From Nocardioides donggukensis (GTDB lineage Bacteria > Actinomycetota > Actinomycetes > Propionibacteriales > Nocardioidaceae), in assembly GCF_014842875.1 (NCBI RefSeq), contig NZ_JACYXZ010000001.1:682001-746000 (forward strand): a stretch of 64,000 nucleotides of DNA, written 5' to 3'. Every line of letters begins with the position of its first letter. Positions within the stretch are counted from its first letter, which is position 1. Positions 1 through 10,210 of the stretch are shown one piece after another. Both the position numbers and the translations under genes were made by a program. A model generated the notes under the pieces. The model searched no databases, was not told the DNA's origin, and saw nothing but the letters and a program-made list of their open reading frames with translations.

Positions 1-1025
<1,025 letters not shown>

Positions 1026-1035
1026 GCTCGGGTCC

Positions 1036-1554
1036 GTGCCGACGATTGGAGTAGCGATCGCCATCCCCGAGCCCTGGGCCACCGCGCTGCAGGACTACCG
1101 GACGTCGATCGGCGACCAGACCGCCAGCCAGATCCCCACCCACATCACGCTGGTCCCCCCGACCGAGCTCACGGAGCGCGGGGAGGTCGAGGAGCACCTG
1201 GCCGCGGTCGCCTCCCGGCACCACGCCTTCCCCATCCACCTGCGCGGCACCGCGACCTTCCGGCCGGTCTCGCCGGTGGTCTTCGTGAGCGTGGTCGTCG
1301 GGATCTCCCGGTGCGAGCAGCTGGCCCTCGACGTACGCCGGGGGCCGCTCGACGTCGAGCTCGCGTTCCCGTACCACCCGCACGTCACGATCGCCCACCA
1401 CCTGCCCGACGCGCAGCTGGACCGCGCGTTCGAGGAGCTGGCCGACTTCGAGTGCACCTTCGAGGTCGACGAGTTCGCGCTCTACGTCCACGACGAGGTG
1501 GCCGGCTGGAAACCGGACGCCACCTTCGCCCTCCAGCCCTCCACGGTGTCCTGA
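1036..1554 (+). CDS. 2'-5' RNA ligase / 2H phosphoesterase family protein
   Basis: A 172-residue protein with the two H-x-T/S motifs that define the 2H phosphoesterase fold: HIT at residues 36-38 and HVT at 116-118, about 80 apart as expected. Members act on 2',3'-cyclic phosphate or 2'-5' linked RNA ends; the substrate here is unknown. The GTG start at 1036 follows a -10-like hexamer by seven bases, so translation is probably leaderless. It ends one base before the YihY-type gene, so the two are probably co-transcribed. It could equally be a nucleotide cyclic phosphodiesterase. Confidence 0.8.
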   Translation: MPTIGVAIAIPEPWATALQDYRTSIGDQTASQIPTHITLVPPTELTERGEVEEHLAAVASRHHAFPIHLRGTATFRPVSPVVFVSVVVGISRCEQLALDVRRGPLDVELAFPYHPHVTIAHHLPDAQLDRAFEELADFECTFEVDEFALYVHDEVAGWKPDATFALQPSTVS

Positions 1555-1555
1555 C

Positions 1556-2647
1556 ATGGCCTCGCTCAAGGAACGACTCTCCGCCAAGCTCGAGGAGCTG
1601 CGACAGCGCCGGCCGGCCCTGGACCACGTGATCCGGATGGTGCAGCACTACGGCGAGGTCAAGGGCAACCTCCAGGCGGGGGCGGTGACCTACTTCGCGT
1701 TCCTCTCGTTCTTCCCGATCCTGGCGCTCGCCTTCGCCACCGTCGGCTACGTGTCGCGGGTGTACCCCGACGCCCAGGAGGACCTGCTCAAGGCCATCGA
1801 GGCCCTGTTGCCGGACATGGTGGGCGAGGGCGACGGGCAGATCTCGCTGACCGCGATCGAGGACGCCGCGCCGGGCATCTTCAGCGTCGGTCTGCTCACC
1901 GTGCTCTACGCCGGTCTCGGCTGGCTGTCGGCCATGCGGGACGCGCTCCGGGTGGTGTTCGAGGAGCCGCTCACCGAGCAGCCGAACTTCTTCGTCGGCA
2001 AGGGCCGTGACCTGCTCACGATGGTCACCCTGGGCCTGGTGCTGATGCTGAGCGTCGCCGTGTCCAGCGTGGTCACCACCCTCGCCGAGCCGATCCTGGA
2101 GTTCCTCGGCCTCGGCATCGGCGCGGAGCCGCTGCTGTGGGCGCTGGCGATGGCGCTCGGCCTGGCGGCCAGCTCGGTGCTGTTCTTCGCCCTGTTCCGG
2201 CTGCTGGCCGACCCCGACGAGCCGACCCGGGCGCTCTGGGCCGGCGCCCTGCTCGGCGCCGTCGGCTTCGAGGCGCTCAAGCAGCTCTCGCGGTTCCTGC
2301 TGGCCGGCACGGCCGAGCGGCCCGCCTTCCAGGCCTTCGGGATCGCCCTGATCCTCGTGGTGTGGATCAACTACTTCTCGCGGGTGGTGATGTTCGCCGC
2401 CGCGTGGGCCTTCACCGACCCGGCGTCCCGTGCGGCGCGCGAGCGGGCCGAGTGGGAGCGGGCGCACAGCGCCTCGGTGCCGGAGGGCCCCGCCACCGGC
2501 CCGGCCGTGGTCAACGGCGCCGAGGCGTCCGAGCAGCAACCCGTCCTGGCCCGGGCCCGGAGCGGCGGCGTGCCGTTCGCGGCGGGGAGTGCCGCCGCGC
2601 TGGCCGCGGTCGCCTATGCCCGTCGCCGCCGCGACGGTCGCCGATGA
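1556..2647 (+). CDS. YihY/BrkB family inner-membrane protein
   Basis: A 363-residue membrane protein. The soluble N-terminus (about 45 residues) leads into the characteristic first helix after a motif like GNLQAGAVTYFAFLSFFPIL. Several more hydrophobic segments follow up to about residue 285, including VVWINYFSRVVMFAAAWA. The C-terminal 80 residues are Ala/Pro-rich and end in a basic RRRRDGRR tail, likely cytoplasmic. The family was once called RNase BN by mistake; its function is unclear (transport or flippase-like). The ATG lies one base after the preceding stop, and its own TGA overlaps the next start (ATGA). Confidence 0.88.
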   Translation: MASLKERLSAKLEELRQRRPALDHVIRMVQHYGEVKGNLQAGAVTYFAFLSFFPILALAFATVGYVSRVYPDAQEDLLKAIEALLPDMVGEGDGQISLTAIEDAAPGIFSVGLLTVLYAGLGWLSAMRDALRVVFEEPLTEQPNFFVGKGRDLLTMVTLGLVLMLSVAVSSVVTTLAEPILEFLGLGIGAEPLLWALAMALGLAASSVLFFALFRLLADPDEPTRALWAGALLGAVGFEALKQLSRFLLAGTAERPAFQAFGIALILVVWINYFSRVVMFAAAWAFTDPASRAARERAEWERAHSASVPEGPATGPAVVNGAEASEQQPVLARARSGGVPFAAGSAAALAAVAYARRRRDGRR

Positions 2648-2901
2648 CGCCGGCCGGACCGGATCCGCTGCGCTTCGAGCGCCGGCACGCCTGGCTGTTC
2701 CTCGCGATCGCGCTCTGGAACGTCGTCACCTACGCCAACTTCGCCTCGAACCTGGTCTCCGCCTGGCAGGGCGGCGAGGACCGGGCGGTCGGCTACTGGG
2801 TGGCGCACACCGTGCTGATCGTGGTCAACACGCTGATCGCGATCGTCCTGGCCCGTCTGGCCTGGCGCATCCTCCGCCACCCGTCGCCCGTGTCCGCCTG
2901 A
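2644..2901 (+). CDS. Small two-helix membrane protein, unknown function
   Basis: An 85-residue protein starting MTPAGPDPLRFERRHAWLFL. It has two predicted membrane helices, about residues 16-35 (LFLAIALWNVVTYANFASNL) and 50-75 (AHTVLIVVNTLIAIVLARLAW), and short charged ends. The ATG overlaps the stop of the YihY-type gene (ATGA), so the pair is translationally coupled and the product may act with it at the membrane. I do not recognise a named domain. The stop codon lies in the loop edge of a strong inverted repeat. Confidence 0.75.
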   Translation: MTPAGPDPLRFERRHAWLFLAIALWNVVTYANFASNLVSAWQGGEDRAVGYWVAHTVLIVVNTLIAIVLARLAWRILRHPSPVSA

Positions 2902-2952
2902 CACAAGCGACGGGTCGGCGTGCCCGGGGCCGACACAAGCGACGGGTCGGCG
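2879..2952. repeat. Hairpin plus direct repeat of an 18-21 base motif between convergent genes
   Basis: The motif beginning GACACAAGCGACGGGTCG occurs twice, at 2900-2920 and 2932-2952, identical over 21 bases with a 32-base period. Upstream, 2879-2894 (ACCCGTCGCCCGTGTC) pairs with 2900-2915 at 14 of 16 positions around a five-base loop, forming a hairpin across the stop codon of the small membrane protein gene. It lies between convergent genes, so it may act as a terminator. Close variants occur at 8044-8061 and 61535-61552, which suggests a dispersed element rather than a one-off hairpin. Confidence 0.7.
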
Positions 2953-2953
2953 A

Positions 2954-3742
2954 TCAGTGGCCGTGACGCATGGCCGTGCGGAGGTCCTTGTTGAGCTGGG
3001 AGATGACGTCGAGGGGGATCTCCTTGGGGCAGGCGGCGGTGCACTCGCCGATGTTCGTGCACCCGCCGAAGCCCTCGTGGTCGTGCTGGCCGACCATGTT
3101 CACCACCCGGGCGTCCCGCTCGGCCTGCCCCTGGGGGAGCTCGCCGAGGTGGGTGATCTTCGCCCCCATGAACAGGGACGCCGAGCCGTTCGGGCAGGCC
3201 GCCACGCAGGCACCGCAGCCGATGCACGTGGCGACGTCGAACGCCCGGTCCGCCGCGTCCTTCGGCACCTGGATCGAGTGCGCCTCGGGCGCCGAGCCGG
3301 TGTTGACCGACACGTACCCGCCCTGCTGGATGATCCGGTCGAACGAGCTCCGGTCGACGCACAGGTCCTTGAGGACCGGGAAGGCGTCGGCGCGCCACGG
3401 CTCGATCGTGATCTCGTCGCCGTCGGAGAAGGTCCGCATGTGCAGCTGGCAGGTCGTGGTGACCTCGGGGCCGTGCGCCTGACCGTTGATCATCAGCCCG
3501 CACATCCCGCAGATGCCCTCGCGGCAGTCGGAGTCGAACGCGATGGGCTCCTCACCCTCGGCGTTCAGCTGCTCGTTGAGGACGTCGAGCATCTCCAGGA
3601 AGGACATGTCGGGGGAGACGCCCTCGAGGTGGAAGGTGTGCATCGCGCCGGGGGTCTCCGGGTTCGCCTGACGCCAGATCTTCAGGGTCAGCTTCATCCC
3701 GTCCGAGGTGGTGTCGGACTCGGTGCCTGCAGTTGCCGTCAC
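2954..3742 (-). CDS. sdhB: Succinate dehydrogenase/fumarate reductase iron-sulfur subunit (first operon)
   Basis: A 262-residue electron-transfer subunit on the cytoplasmic side of the membrane complex. It passes electrons from the flavoprotein to menaquinone. The N-terminal ferredoxin domain has the 2Fe-2S cysteines in CREGICGMC plus a later Cys. The C-terminal domain carries [12 protein letters not shown] (4Fe-4S) and [12 protein letters not shown] (3Fe-4S side). The start is GTG at 3742, whose GTGA overlaps the sdhA stop, giving tight coupling. It is the last gene of sdhC-sdhA-sdhB and belongs to the type with a single cytochrome b anchor, as in Corynebacterium and Bacillus. Confidence 0.93.
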   Translation of the reverse strand: MTATAGTESDTTSDGMKLTLKIWRQANPETPGAMHTFHLEGVSPDMSFLEMLDVLNEQLNAEGEEPIAFDSDCREGICGMCGLMINGQAHGPEVTTTCQLHMRTFSDGDEITIEPWRADAFPVLKDLCVDRSSFDRIIQQGGYVSVNTGSAPEAHSIQVPKDAADRAFDVATCIGCGACVAACPNGSASLFMGAKITHLGELPQGQAERDARVVNMVGQHDHEGFGGCTNIGECTAACPKEIPLDVISQLNKDLRTAMRHGH

Positions 3743-5769
3743 TTGTAGCTCCGCTGCTTCATCTCGATGGCCGTGTAGGTCAGGTCTTCCTTGTGCAGGA
3801 CGGGCTTCTGGGCACCGAGGCCCTCGTCCATCGCGAACTCCCAGGCCGCCACGTAGGCGAACTGGTCGTCGTGGCGCAGCGCCTCGCCGTCCTCGGTCTG
3901 CGACTCGCCGCGGAAGTGTCCGCCGCAGGACTCGCGGCGGTTGAGCGCGTCGATGCACATGAGCTCGCCCAGCTCGAAGAAGTCGGCCACCCGGCCGGCC
4001 TTCTCCAGAGACTGGTTGAGCGTCGCGGCCGAGCCGAGCACCTTGACGTTGCGCCAGAAGTCGTCCCGGAGGCCGCGGATCAGGTCGATGGCCTTCTTCA
4101 GACCGTCCTCGGTGCGCTCCATGCCACAGTACTCCCACATGATGTTGCCGAGCTCCCGGTGGTAGGAGTCGACGCTGCGGGTGCCCTGCACCGTCATGAA
4201 GTGCTCGATCCGGTCCTCCACGGACCTGCGCGCCTCGACGACCGCGGGGTGCGAGGGGTCGACGGCCTCGAACGGACCGTCGGCGAGGTAGTCGCGGATC
4301 GTGTGCGGCAGCACGAAGTAGCCGTCCGCGAGCCCCTGCATGAGCGCCGAGGCGCCGAGCCGGTTCGCGCCGTGGTCGGAGAAGTTCGCCTCGCCGGTCA
4401 CGAACAGTCCCGGGATCGTCGACTGCAGGTCGTAGTCCACCCACAGCCCGCCCATCACGTAGTGCACGGCCGGGTAGATGCGCATCGGGACCTGGTAGGG
4501 GTCCTCGCCGGTGATCCGGGCGTACATGTCGAAGAGGTTGCCGTACTTGTCCTCGACGGCGTCGCGGCCGAGCCGGCCGATGGCGTCGGCGAAGTCGAGG
4601 TAGACGCCGCGGCGCACGCCCTCCACCTCGGGGCCGACGCCGCGGCCCTCGTCGCACATGTTCTTCGCCTGCCGGGAGGCGATGTCGCGGGGGACCAGGT
4701 TGCCGAAGGAGGGGTAGATCCGCTCCAGGTAGTAGTCGCGGTCCTCCTCCGGGATGTCCCGCGGGTCCTTGGTGCAGTCGGCCTTGTTCTTCGGCACCCA
4801 GATCCGGCCGTCGTTGCGCAGCGACTCGCTCATCAGGGTGAGCTTGGACTGGTGGGTGCCGGAGACCGGGATGCAGGTCGGGTGGATCTGGGTGTAGCAG
4901 GGGTTGGCCATGTAGGCGCCCTTGCGGTGCGCCCGCCAGGTGGCGGTGACGTTGCAGCCCATGGCGTTCGTCGAGAGGTAGAAGACGTTGCCGTAGCCGC
5001 CGCTGGCCAGCACCACGACGTCGGCGAGGTGGGTCTCGATCTCCCCGGTGACCATGTCGCGGGCGATGATCCCGCGGGCCTTCCCGTCGACCACGATCAG
5101 CTCGAGCATCTCGTGCCGGGTGTAGGTGGTGACGGTGCCGGCGTTCACCTGGCGCTCCAGGGCCTGGTAGGCGCCGATCAGCAGCTGCTGGCCGGTCTGG
5201 CCGCGAGCGTAGAAGGTGCGGGAGACCTGGACGCCGCCGAACGAGCGGTTGTCGAGCAGGCCGCCGTACTCGCGCGCGAACGGGACGCCCTGCGCGACGC
5301 ACTGGTCGATGATGTTCGTGCTGACCTCGGCCAGGCGGTAGACGTTGGACTCCCGCGAGCGGTAGTCGCCGCCCTTGACCGTGTCGTAGAAGAGCCGGTG
5401 GACCGAGTCCCCGTCCTCCTTGTAGTTCTTGGCGGCGTTGATGCCGCCCTGCGCGGCGATCGAGTGCGCCCGGCGCGGGGAGTCCTGGTAGCAGAACGAC
5501 TTCACGACGTACCCGGCCTCGCCGAGGGTCGCGGCGGCGGAGGCCCCGGCCAGTCCGGTGCCGACCATGATCACCGAGAGCTTGCGGCGGTTGGCCGGGT
5601 TGACCAGCCGGGCCTCGAACTTGCGGGTGTTCCACCGCTCGGAGATCGGGCCGCCGGGCGCCTTGGTGTCGGCGATCGGCTCGCCGGGGACGTAGTAGCC
5701 GACGGCGTCGTCGGAGTCCTGGCCGGGGGAGTCGGGGTGGGAGTCGACGTCCGAGGTGAATTCAGTCAT
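3739..5769 (-). CDS. sdhA: Succinate dehydrogenase/fumarate reductase flavoprotein subunit (first operon)
   Basis: A 676-residue catalytic subunit that oxidises succinate to fumarate. After an acidic N-terminal tail, the FAD Rossmann motif [18 protein letters not shown] starts near residue 68. [11 protein letters not shown] holds the histidine that covalently binds FAD. Further active-site segments such as [21 protein letters not shown] follow near residue 465. The long form with this N-terminal extension matches the type-B Sdh of Gram-positive bacteria. The ATG at 5769 is preceded by an AAGGA-type ribosome site and lies 12 bases after sdhC. Its TGA overlaps the sdhB GTG. Confidence 0.94.
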   Translation of the reverse strand: MTEFTSDVDSHPDSPGQDSDDAVGYYVPGEPIADTKAPGGPISERWNTRKFEARLVNPANRRKLSVIMVGTGLAGASAAATLGEAGYVVKSFCYQDSPRRAHSIAAQGGINAAKNYKEDGDSVHRLFYDTVKGGDYRSRESNVYRLAEVSTNIIDQCVAQGVPFAREYGGLLDNRSFGGVQVSRTFYARGQTGQQLLIGAYQALERQVNAGTVTTYTRHEMLELIVVDGKARGIIARDMVTGEIETHLADVVVLASGGYGNVFYLSTNAMGCNVTATWRAHRKGAYMANPCYTQIHPTCIPVSGTHQSKLTLMSESLRNDGRIWVPKNKADCTKDPRDIPEEDRDYYLERIYPSFGNLVPRDIASRQAKNMCDEGRGVGPEVEGVRRGVYLDFADAIGRLGRDAVEDKYGNLFDMYARITGEDPYQVPMRIYPAVHYVMGGLWVDYDLQSTIPGLFVTGEANFSDHGANRLGASALMQGLADGYFVLPHTIRDYLADGPFEAVDPSHPAVVEARRSVEDRIEHFMTVQGTRSVDSYHRELGNIMWEYCGMERTEDGLKKAIDLIRGLRDDFWRNVKVLGSAATLNQSLEKAGRVADFFELGELMCIDALNRRESCGGHFRGESQTEDGEALRHDDQFAYVAAWEFAMDEGLGAQKPVLHKEDLTYTAIEMKQRSYK

Positions 5770-5781
5770 GGCGATCAGTCC

Positions 5782-6483
5782 TTAGTCGACCAGGCCGAGG
5801 AGGATGGACAGCGGGACGAGCGCGAAGCCGCCGGCGATGACGACGGCGAGGAACACGCCCGCGAGGTTGGCCCGGGTGCGGCTGGCGGCCGAGTTCGTCA
5901 GGCCCAGGGTCTGCGACGCGCTCCACACGCCGTGCCGCAGGTGCATCGCGAGGGCGACCATCGCCAGCAGGTAGATCACCGTGAGGTACCAGTACTCCGG
6001 CGCGAACGAGTTCACCACCCGCTCGTACGGCGACTCCGTGACGCCGCCCGGGTGCACCGTCTGGGTGGTGAAGTGCAGCAGGTGGAAGATCACGAAGAGC
6101 AGCAGGGCGACCCCGCCCCAGCGCATCATCTTCGACGAGAGCGTGCTGGCCACGGCCTTGCGGACGACGTACTTCTGGGTCCGGGCCCGGCCGGCGCGCG
6201 CCCACAGCGCGAACGCCGCGTAGGCGTGGCCCACGATCGAGAGCAGCAGCACCACGCGCACGGTCCAGAGCAGGCCGCCGTACGGCAGCATCGGCTCACC
6301 GAAGGTGCGCAGGTGGTGGGCGTACTCGTCGAACGCCTCCTGGCCCGCGAAGACCTTGAGGTTGCCGTACATGTGCAGCAGGACGTAGCCGATGAAGACG
6401 AGGCCGGTGACGGCCATCAGGAGCTTCAGCGCGATCGTGGATCGCGTGGACCGGCTTCCTTTGATGAGGGTCGGGGTTGCCAC
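5782..6483 (-). CDS. sdhC: Succinate dehydrogenase cytochrome b anchor subunit (first operon)
   Basis: A 233-residue integral membrane subunit with five hydrophobic segments and well-placed heme-ligand candidates: His in VLLHMYGNLK (TM1), the FHLLHF segment, and AMHLRHGVW. It anchors SdhAB and carries electrons to menaquinone. I chose GTG at 6483 (VATPTLIKGSRSTRST), because the conserved part starts right after it. A GTG at 6492 is a close alternative, and longer in-frame versions would extend through a low-complexity sequence with no family match. It heads the operon and is divergent from the second Sdh operon. Confidence 0.88.
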   Translation of the reverse strand: MATPTLIKGSRSTRSTIALKLLMAVTGLVFIGYVLLHMYGNLKVFAGQEAFDEYAHHLRTFGEPMLPYGGLLWTVRVVLLLSIVGHAYAAFALWARAGRARTQKYVVRKAVASTLSSKMMRWGGVALLLFVIFHLLHFTTQTVHPGGVTESPYERVVNSFAPEYWYLTVIYLLAMVALAMHLRHGVWSASQTLGLTNSAASRTRANLAGVFLAVVIAGGFALVPLSILLGLVD

Positions 6484-6685
6484 ACAGGCCACCGTATCGC
6501 CCGACCGGAAGCCCGAGGGCCTCGGGGGATGTGACATGTGCCGCCTTGACGGCGGCCCGGATCGTGCTGCGCGGATGTCACTCGGGTGGGCGGTTCTGCG
6601 CGGGCGTTCTCGGGCGCGCCTCTTGTCGGCCGCCGCGATCTGTGACAAGAGTGTTCCCCATCACACGTGCCCCACGGAGGTGGCG
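6484..6685. promoter_or_regulatory. Divergent control region between the two Sdh operons
   Basis: About 200 non-coding bases that must hold the promoters of both Sdh operons. It contains TGTGACATGTG at 6530-6540 and an inverted pair TGTGA (6641-6645) / TCACA (6661-6665). The spacing is 15 rather than the 6 of a classical CRP/Fnr site. A clear GGAGG ribosome site at 6676-6680 serves the rightward gene. No convincing -35/-10 pair stands out. Confidence 0.4.
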
Positions 6686-7480
6686 ATGGCGTCGACCGAC
6701 GCGGGAGTGACCGGACCGACCCGGGCCCGGATCGAGGAACGGACCCTGCGCCAGGACCGCTGGTGGCTCTCGCCGCTGGCGACGTTCGTGGTCTTCACGG
6801 CCTTCGTCGTCTACGCGACGGTGCGCGCGTTCATGGGCCGCGACTACTACGCCTCGCCGTACCTCTCGCCGTTCTACTCCCCCTGCCTCGGCGACTGCGT
6901 CGAGGGCGCGAGTGACTTCGGCCAGCCGTTCCAGGCGTTCCCGCTCTCGGCGGCGCTGATCATCCTGGTCTTCCCGCTCGGCTTCCGGATGACCTGCTAC
7001 TACTACCGCAAGGCCTACTACCGGGCGTTCTGGCTGTCCCCGCCGGCGTGCGGCGTCGCCGAGCCGCACTCGGCGTACTCCGGTGAGACCCGGTTCCCCC
7101 TGATCCTCCAGAACGCGCACCGCTGGTTCTGGTACGCCGCGGTCGTGGTCGGCCTGATCCTGTCCTTCGACGTGGTGCTCGCCTTCCGCAACGAGGACAA
7201 GGAGTGGGGCCACATGGGCCTCGGCACGCTCCTGATGCTGGTCAACGTGATCCTGATCTGGCTCTACACGCTGTCCTGCCACTCGTGCCGGCACGCGGTC
7301 GGCGGCCGGCTGCGGCACTTCTCGAAGCACCCGGTCCGGTACCGGCTGTGGACCTGGGTCTCCCGGCTCAACGTCCACCACGGCCGGTACGCCTGGTACT
7401 CCCTGTTCTCGGTCGCGCTGGTGGACCTCTACATCTACCTGCTCGCGATCGGTGCCATCGACGACGTGAGGTTCTTCTAG
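6686..7480 (+). CDS. Membrane anchor subunit of the second succinate dehydrogenase (Rv0249c-like)
   Basis: A 264-residue integral membrane protein with about five helices, the first two around WWLSPLATFVVFTAFVVYAT and AALIILVFPLGFRM. A Cys-containing loop (SPFYSPCLGDCVEG) lies between helices 1 and 2, and the tail contains SCHSCRHAVGG. Sequence character and context match the anchor of the mycobacterial Sdh1 complex (Rv0249c-Rv0247c), which differs from classical SdhC/D. I chose the ATG at 6686 because GGAGG lies five bases upstream; the open frame extends further back but without family resemblance. Its TAG overlaps the next GTG. Confidence 0.82.
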   Translation: MASTDAGVTGPTRARIEERTLRQDRWWLSPLATFVVFTAFVVYATVRAFMGRDYYASPYLSPFYSPCLGDCVEGASDFGQPFQAFPLSAALIILVFPLGFRMTCYYYRKAYYRAFWLSPPACGVAEPHSAYSGETRFPLILQNAHRWFWYAAVVVGLILSFDVVLAFRNEDKEWGHMGLGTLLMLVNVILIWLYTLSCHSCRHAVGGRLRHFSKHPVRYRLWTWVSRLNVHHGRYAWYSLFSVALVDLYIYLLAIGAIDDVRFF

Positions 7481-9360
7481 TGGCTTCGACCGGACCCGCC
7501 GCGGGGCGGCACCCGATGACCGGCAACGAGATGTCGGGGAGCGAGACCGGTGGCATGGAGCGGCACACCTACGACGTGGTCGTGGTCGGTGCCGGCGGGG
7601 CCGGGCTGCGGGCCGCGATCGCCGCCCACGAGGCCGGCTCCCGGACGGCGATCGTGTGCAAGTCGCTGCTGGGCAAGGCGCACACCGTGATGGCCGAGGG
7701 CGGCATCGCGGCCGCCATGGGCAACAGGTGGCCGGAGGACAACTGGGAGGTGCACTTCCGCGACACCATGCGTGGCGGGAAGATGCTGAACAACTGGCGG
7801 ATGGCCCAGCTGCACGCCCAGGAGGCGCCCGAGCGGGTGCAGGAGCTCGAGGACTGGGGGGCGCTGTTCGACCGCACCGACGACGGCCTCATCTCGCAGC
7901 GGGACTTCGGGGGGCACCGGTACGCCCGGCTGGCCCACGTCGGCGACCGTACCGGGCTGGAGATGATCCGCACCCTGCAGCAGCGCGCGGTCGCGCTCGG
8001 GATCGACGTGTTCATGGAGTGCACCGTCACCGACCTGATGCTCGACACGAGCGACGGGTCGCGGATCTCGGGGGCGTTCGGCTACTGGCGCGAGACCGGC
8101 CGGTTCGTGGTCTTCGAGGCACCCAGCGTCATCCTCGCGACGGGCGGGATCGGCAAGTCCTTCAAGGTCACCAGCAACTCGTGGGAGTACACCGGCGACG
8201 GCCACGCGCTGGCACTGCGCGCCGGCGCCAGCCTGATCAACATGGAGTTCGTCCAGTTCCACCCGACCGGGATGGTCTGGCCGCCCTCGGTCAAGGGGCT
8301 CCTGGTCACCGAGTCCGTGCGCGGCGACGGCGGCATCCTCCGGAACTCCGAGGGCAAGCGGTTCATGTTCGACTACATCCCGGAGTTCTTCCGGGCCGAG
8401 ACCGCCGACACCGAGGAGGAGGCGGACCGCTGGTACGACGACAAGGCCAACAACCGCCGTCCGCCGGAGCTGCTGCCGCGCGACGAGGTGGCCCGGGCGA
8501 TCAACTCCGAGATCAAGGCCGGCCGCGGCTCACCGCACGGCGGCATCTTCCTCGACATCGCCTCGCGCCGGACCCCGGAGTTCATCCGCAAGCGGCTGCC
8601 GTCGATGTACCACCAGTTCAAGGAGCTGGCCGACGTCGACATCACCGCGGAGCCGATGGAGATCGGGCCCACCTGCCACTACGTGATGGGCGGCGTCGAG
8701 GTCGACGCCGACACCGAGCTCAGCGGGGTCGAGGGGCTCTACGCGGTCGGTGAGTGCTCGGGCGGCATGCACGGGTCGAACCGGCTCGGCGGCAACTCCC
8801 TCTCCGACCTGCTGGTCTTCGGGCGTCGGGCCGGCGAGAGCGCCGCGTCGTACGCCGCCGGGCTGGGCGCCCGCCCGCAGGTGGCGGACGCCGACGTGAC
8901 GGCGGCCGCGACCAGCGCGCTGGCGCCGTTCGAGGGCTCCGCGAGCGGCACCGAGAACCCGTACACGATCCAGCAGGACCTGCAGCAGACGATGAACGAC
9001 CTGGTCGGGATCATCCGCACCGGTCCCGAGCTGGAGGCCTCGCTCGCCGAGATCGACCGGCTCAAGGAGCGGGCCCGGCACCTGCTCGTGGAGGGGCACC
9101 GGCAGTACAACCCCGGCTGGCACCTCGCGCTCGACCTGCGCAGCATGCTGCTGGTCTCGGAGTGCATCGCCAAGGCCGCCCTCGAGCGGCAGGAGTCCCG
9201 CGGCGGGCACACCCGCGACGACTTCCCGGGGCCGGACCCCGAGTGGGGGAGCCGGAACCTCGTGCTCCGTCTCGACGCGGGAGGCGAGGGCGTGGAGCTG
9301 GCGCACCAGCCGCTGCCGGCGATGCCCGACGACCTCAAGACCTACTTCGAGGGGAGCTGA
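7480..9360 (+). CDS. sdhA: Succinate dehydrogenase/fumarate reductase flavoprotein subunit (second operon)
   Basis: A 626-residue flavoprotein, shorter than the paralogue in the first operon and of the Sdh1 type. YDVVVVGAGGAGLRAAIAA is the FAD-binding fold, and KAHTVMAEGGI holds the His for covalent FAD. FVQFHPTGM and GECSGGMHGSNRLGGNSLSDLL are active-site and FAD segments. The start is uncertain: GTG 7480 overlaps the upstream TAG and follows GTGAGG. ATG 7516 or ATG 7555 (MERHTYDVVVVG) would give the family's usual short N-terminus. It is followed by the iron-sulfur subunit after one base. Confidence 0.93.
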   Translation: MASTGPAAGRHPMTGNEMSGSETGGMERHTYDVVVVGAGGAGLRAAIAAHEAGSRTAIVCKSLLGKAHTVMAEGGIAAAMGNRWPEDNWEVHFRDTMRGGKMLNNWRMAQLHAQEAPERVQELEDWGALFDRTDDGLISQRDFGGHRYARLAHVGDRTGLEMIRTLQQRAVALGIDVFMECTVTDLMLDTSDGSRISGAFGYWRETGRFVVFEAPSVILATGGIGKSFKVTSNSWEYTGDGHALALRAGASLINMEFVQFHPTGMVWPPSVKGLLVTESVRGDGGILRNSEGKRFMFDYIPEFFRAETADTEEEADRWYDDKANNRRPPELLPRDEVARAINSEIKAGRGSPHGGIFLDIASRRTPEFIRKRLPSMYHQFKELADVDITAEPMEIGPTCHYVMGGVEVDADTELSGVEGLYAVGECSGGMHGSNRLGGNSLSDLLVFGRRAGESAASYAAGLGARPQVADADVTAAATSALAPFEGSASGTENPYTIQQDLQQTMNDLVGIIRTGPELEASLAEIDRLKERARHLLVEGHRQYNPGWHLALDLRSMLLVSECIAKAALERQESRGGHTRDDFPGPDPEWGSRNLVLRLDAGGEGVELAHQPLPAMPDDLKTYFEGS

Positions 9361-9361
9361 C

Positions 9362-10138
9362 ATGTCCTACGACCTGACGCTGCGGGTCTGGCGCGGTGAC
9401 GCCGACGGCGGCGAGCTCGGCGACTACACCGTGGAGGTCTCCGACGGCGAGGTGGTGCTCGACGCGATCCACCGGCTCCAGGCGACCCAGGCAGGCGACC
9501 TCGCGGTGCGGTGGAACTGCAAGGCCGGCAAGTGCGGATCGTGCAGCGCCGAGATCAACGGCCGGCCCCGCCTGCTCTGCATGACCCGGCTCTCCGACTT
9601 CGACCCCTCGGAGACGATCACGGTCACCCCGATGCGCTCGTTCCCGGTGATCCGCGACCTGGTCACCGACGTCTCCTTCAACTACGAGAAGGCGCGCGAG
9701 CTCCCGTCGTTCGCGCCCGGCCCCCGCGACGACGACGGCAAGCGCCGGATGATGCAGGTCGACGTGGAGCGCGGCCAGGAGTTCCGCAAGTGCATCGAGT
9801 GCTTCCTGTGCCAGAACACCTGCCACGTCGTCCGCGACCACGAGGAGAACAAGCCGGCCTTCGCCGGGCCGCGGTTCTTCCTGCGGTACGCCGAGCTCGA
9901 CATGCACCCGCTCGACACCCACGACCGGCGCGAGCTCGCCCAGGGGGCGGCCGGGCTCGGCATGTGCAACATCACCAAGTGCTGCACCGAGGTGTGCCCC
10001 GAGGGGATCCGGATCACCGACAACGCGATCATCCCGATGAAGGAGCGGGTGGTCGACCGCAAGTTCGACCCGCTCGTCTGGCTGGGCAACCGGATCGGGA
10101 TCCGCAGCAAGGACGACGAGGGCCGCACCGAGGTCTGA
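9362..10138 (+). CDS. sdhB: Succinate dehydrogenase/fumarate reductase iron-sulfur subunit (second operon)
   Basis: A 258-residue iron-sulfur protein. WNCKAGKCGSCSAEINGRPRLLC holds the 2Fe-2S ligands at about residues 57-78. CIECFLCQNTCH and CNITKCCTEVCP hold the second set of Cys clusters. It belongs to the second, Rv0247c-like complex and is the last gene of that three-gene operon, starting one base after the sdhA stop. Downstream lie 72 non-coding bases that carry the mutA promoter; no strong terminator is visible. Confidence 0.93.
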   Translation: MSYDLTLRVWRGDADGGELGDYTVEVSDGEVVLDAIHRLQATQAGDLAVRWNCKAGKCGSCSAEINGRPRLLCMTRLSDFDPSETITVTPMRSFPVIRDLVTDVSFNYEKARELPSFAPGPRDDDGKRRMMQVDVERGQEFRKCIECFLCQNTCHVVRDHEENKPAFAGPRFFLRYAELDMHPLDTHDRRELAQGAAGLGMCNITKCCTEVCPEGIRITDNAIIPMKERVVDRKFDPLVWLGNRIGIRSKDDEGRTEV

Positions 10139-10197
10139 GCCCGCGGCGCCCGGCGTCGGAAAAGTCACACAGGGTGGCCCCGCCCCGCGCGGGCTCC

Positions 10198-10203
10198 TAT
10201 CGT
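10198..10203 (+). promoter_or_regulatory. Probable -10 box TATCGT for mutA, leaderless
   Basis: TATCGT lies seven bases before the mutA ATG (10211) with no ribosome site between. The preceding 72 bases separate mutA from the Sdh operon. They include a GC-rich CCCCGCGCGGG stretch just upstream of the box, but no good -35. Confidence 0.5.
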
Positions 10204-10210
10204 TCGCACC

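Noticed and set aside
2954..5635. A single 893-residue open frame on the minus strand covering sdhB and most of sdhA
   Set aside because: Only the last 262 residues (sdhB) have real protein character; the rest is Arg/Gly/Pro-rich shadow of sdhA in another frame.
3733..6534. A 933-residue open frame on the plus strand opposite sdhCAB
   Set aside because: High-GC antisense shadow rich in Val/His/Gly/Ala without domains; the true genes on the minus strand have full motifs.
6530..6665. A classical CRP/Fnr site between the Sdh operons
   Set aside because: The TGTGA and TCACA half-sites are 15 bases apart instead of 6, so only a weak suggestion is kept.
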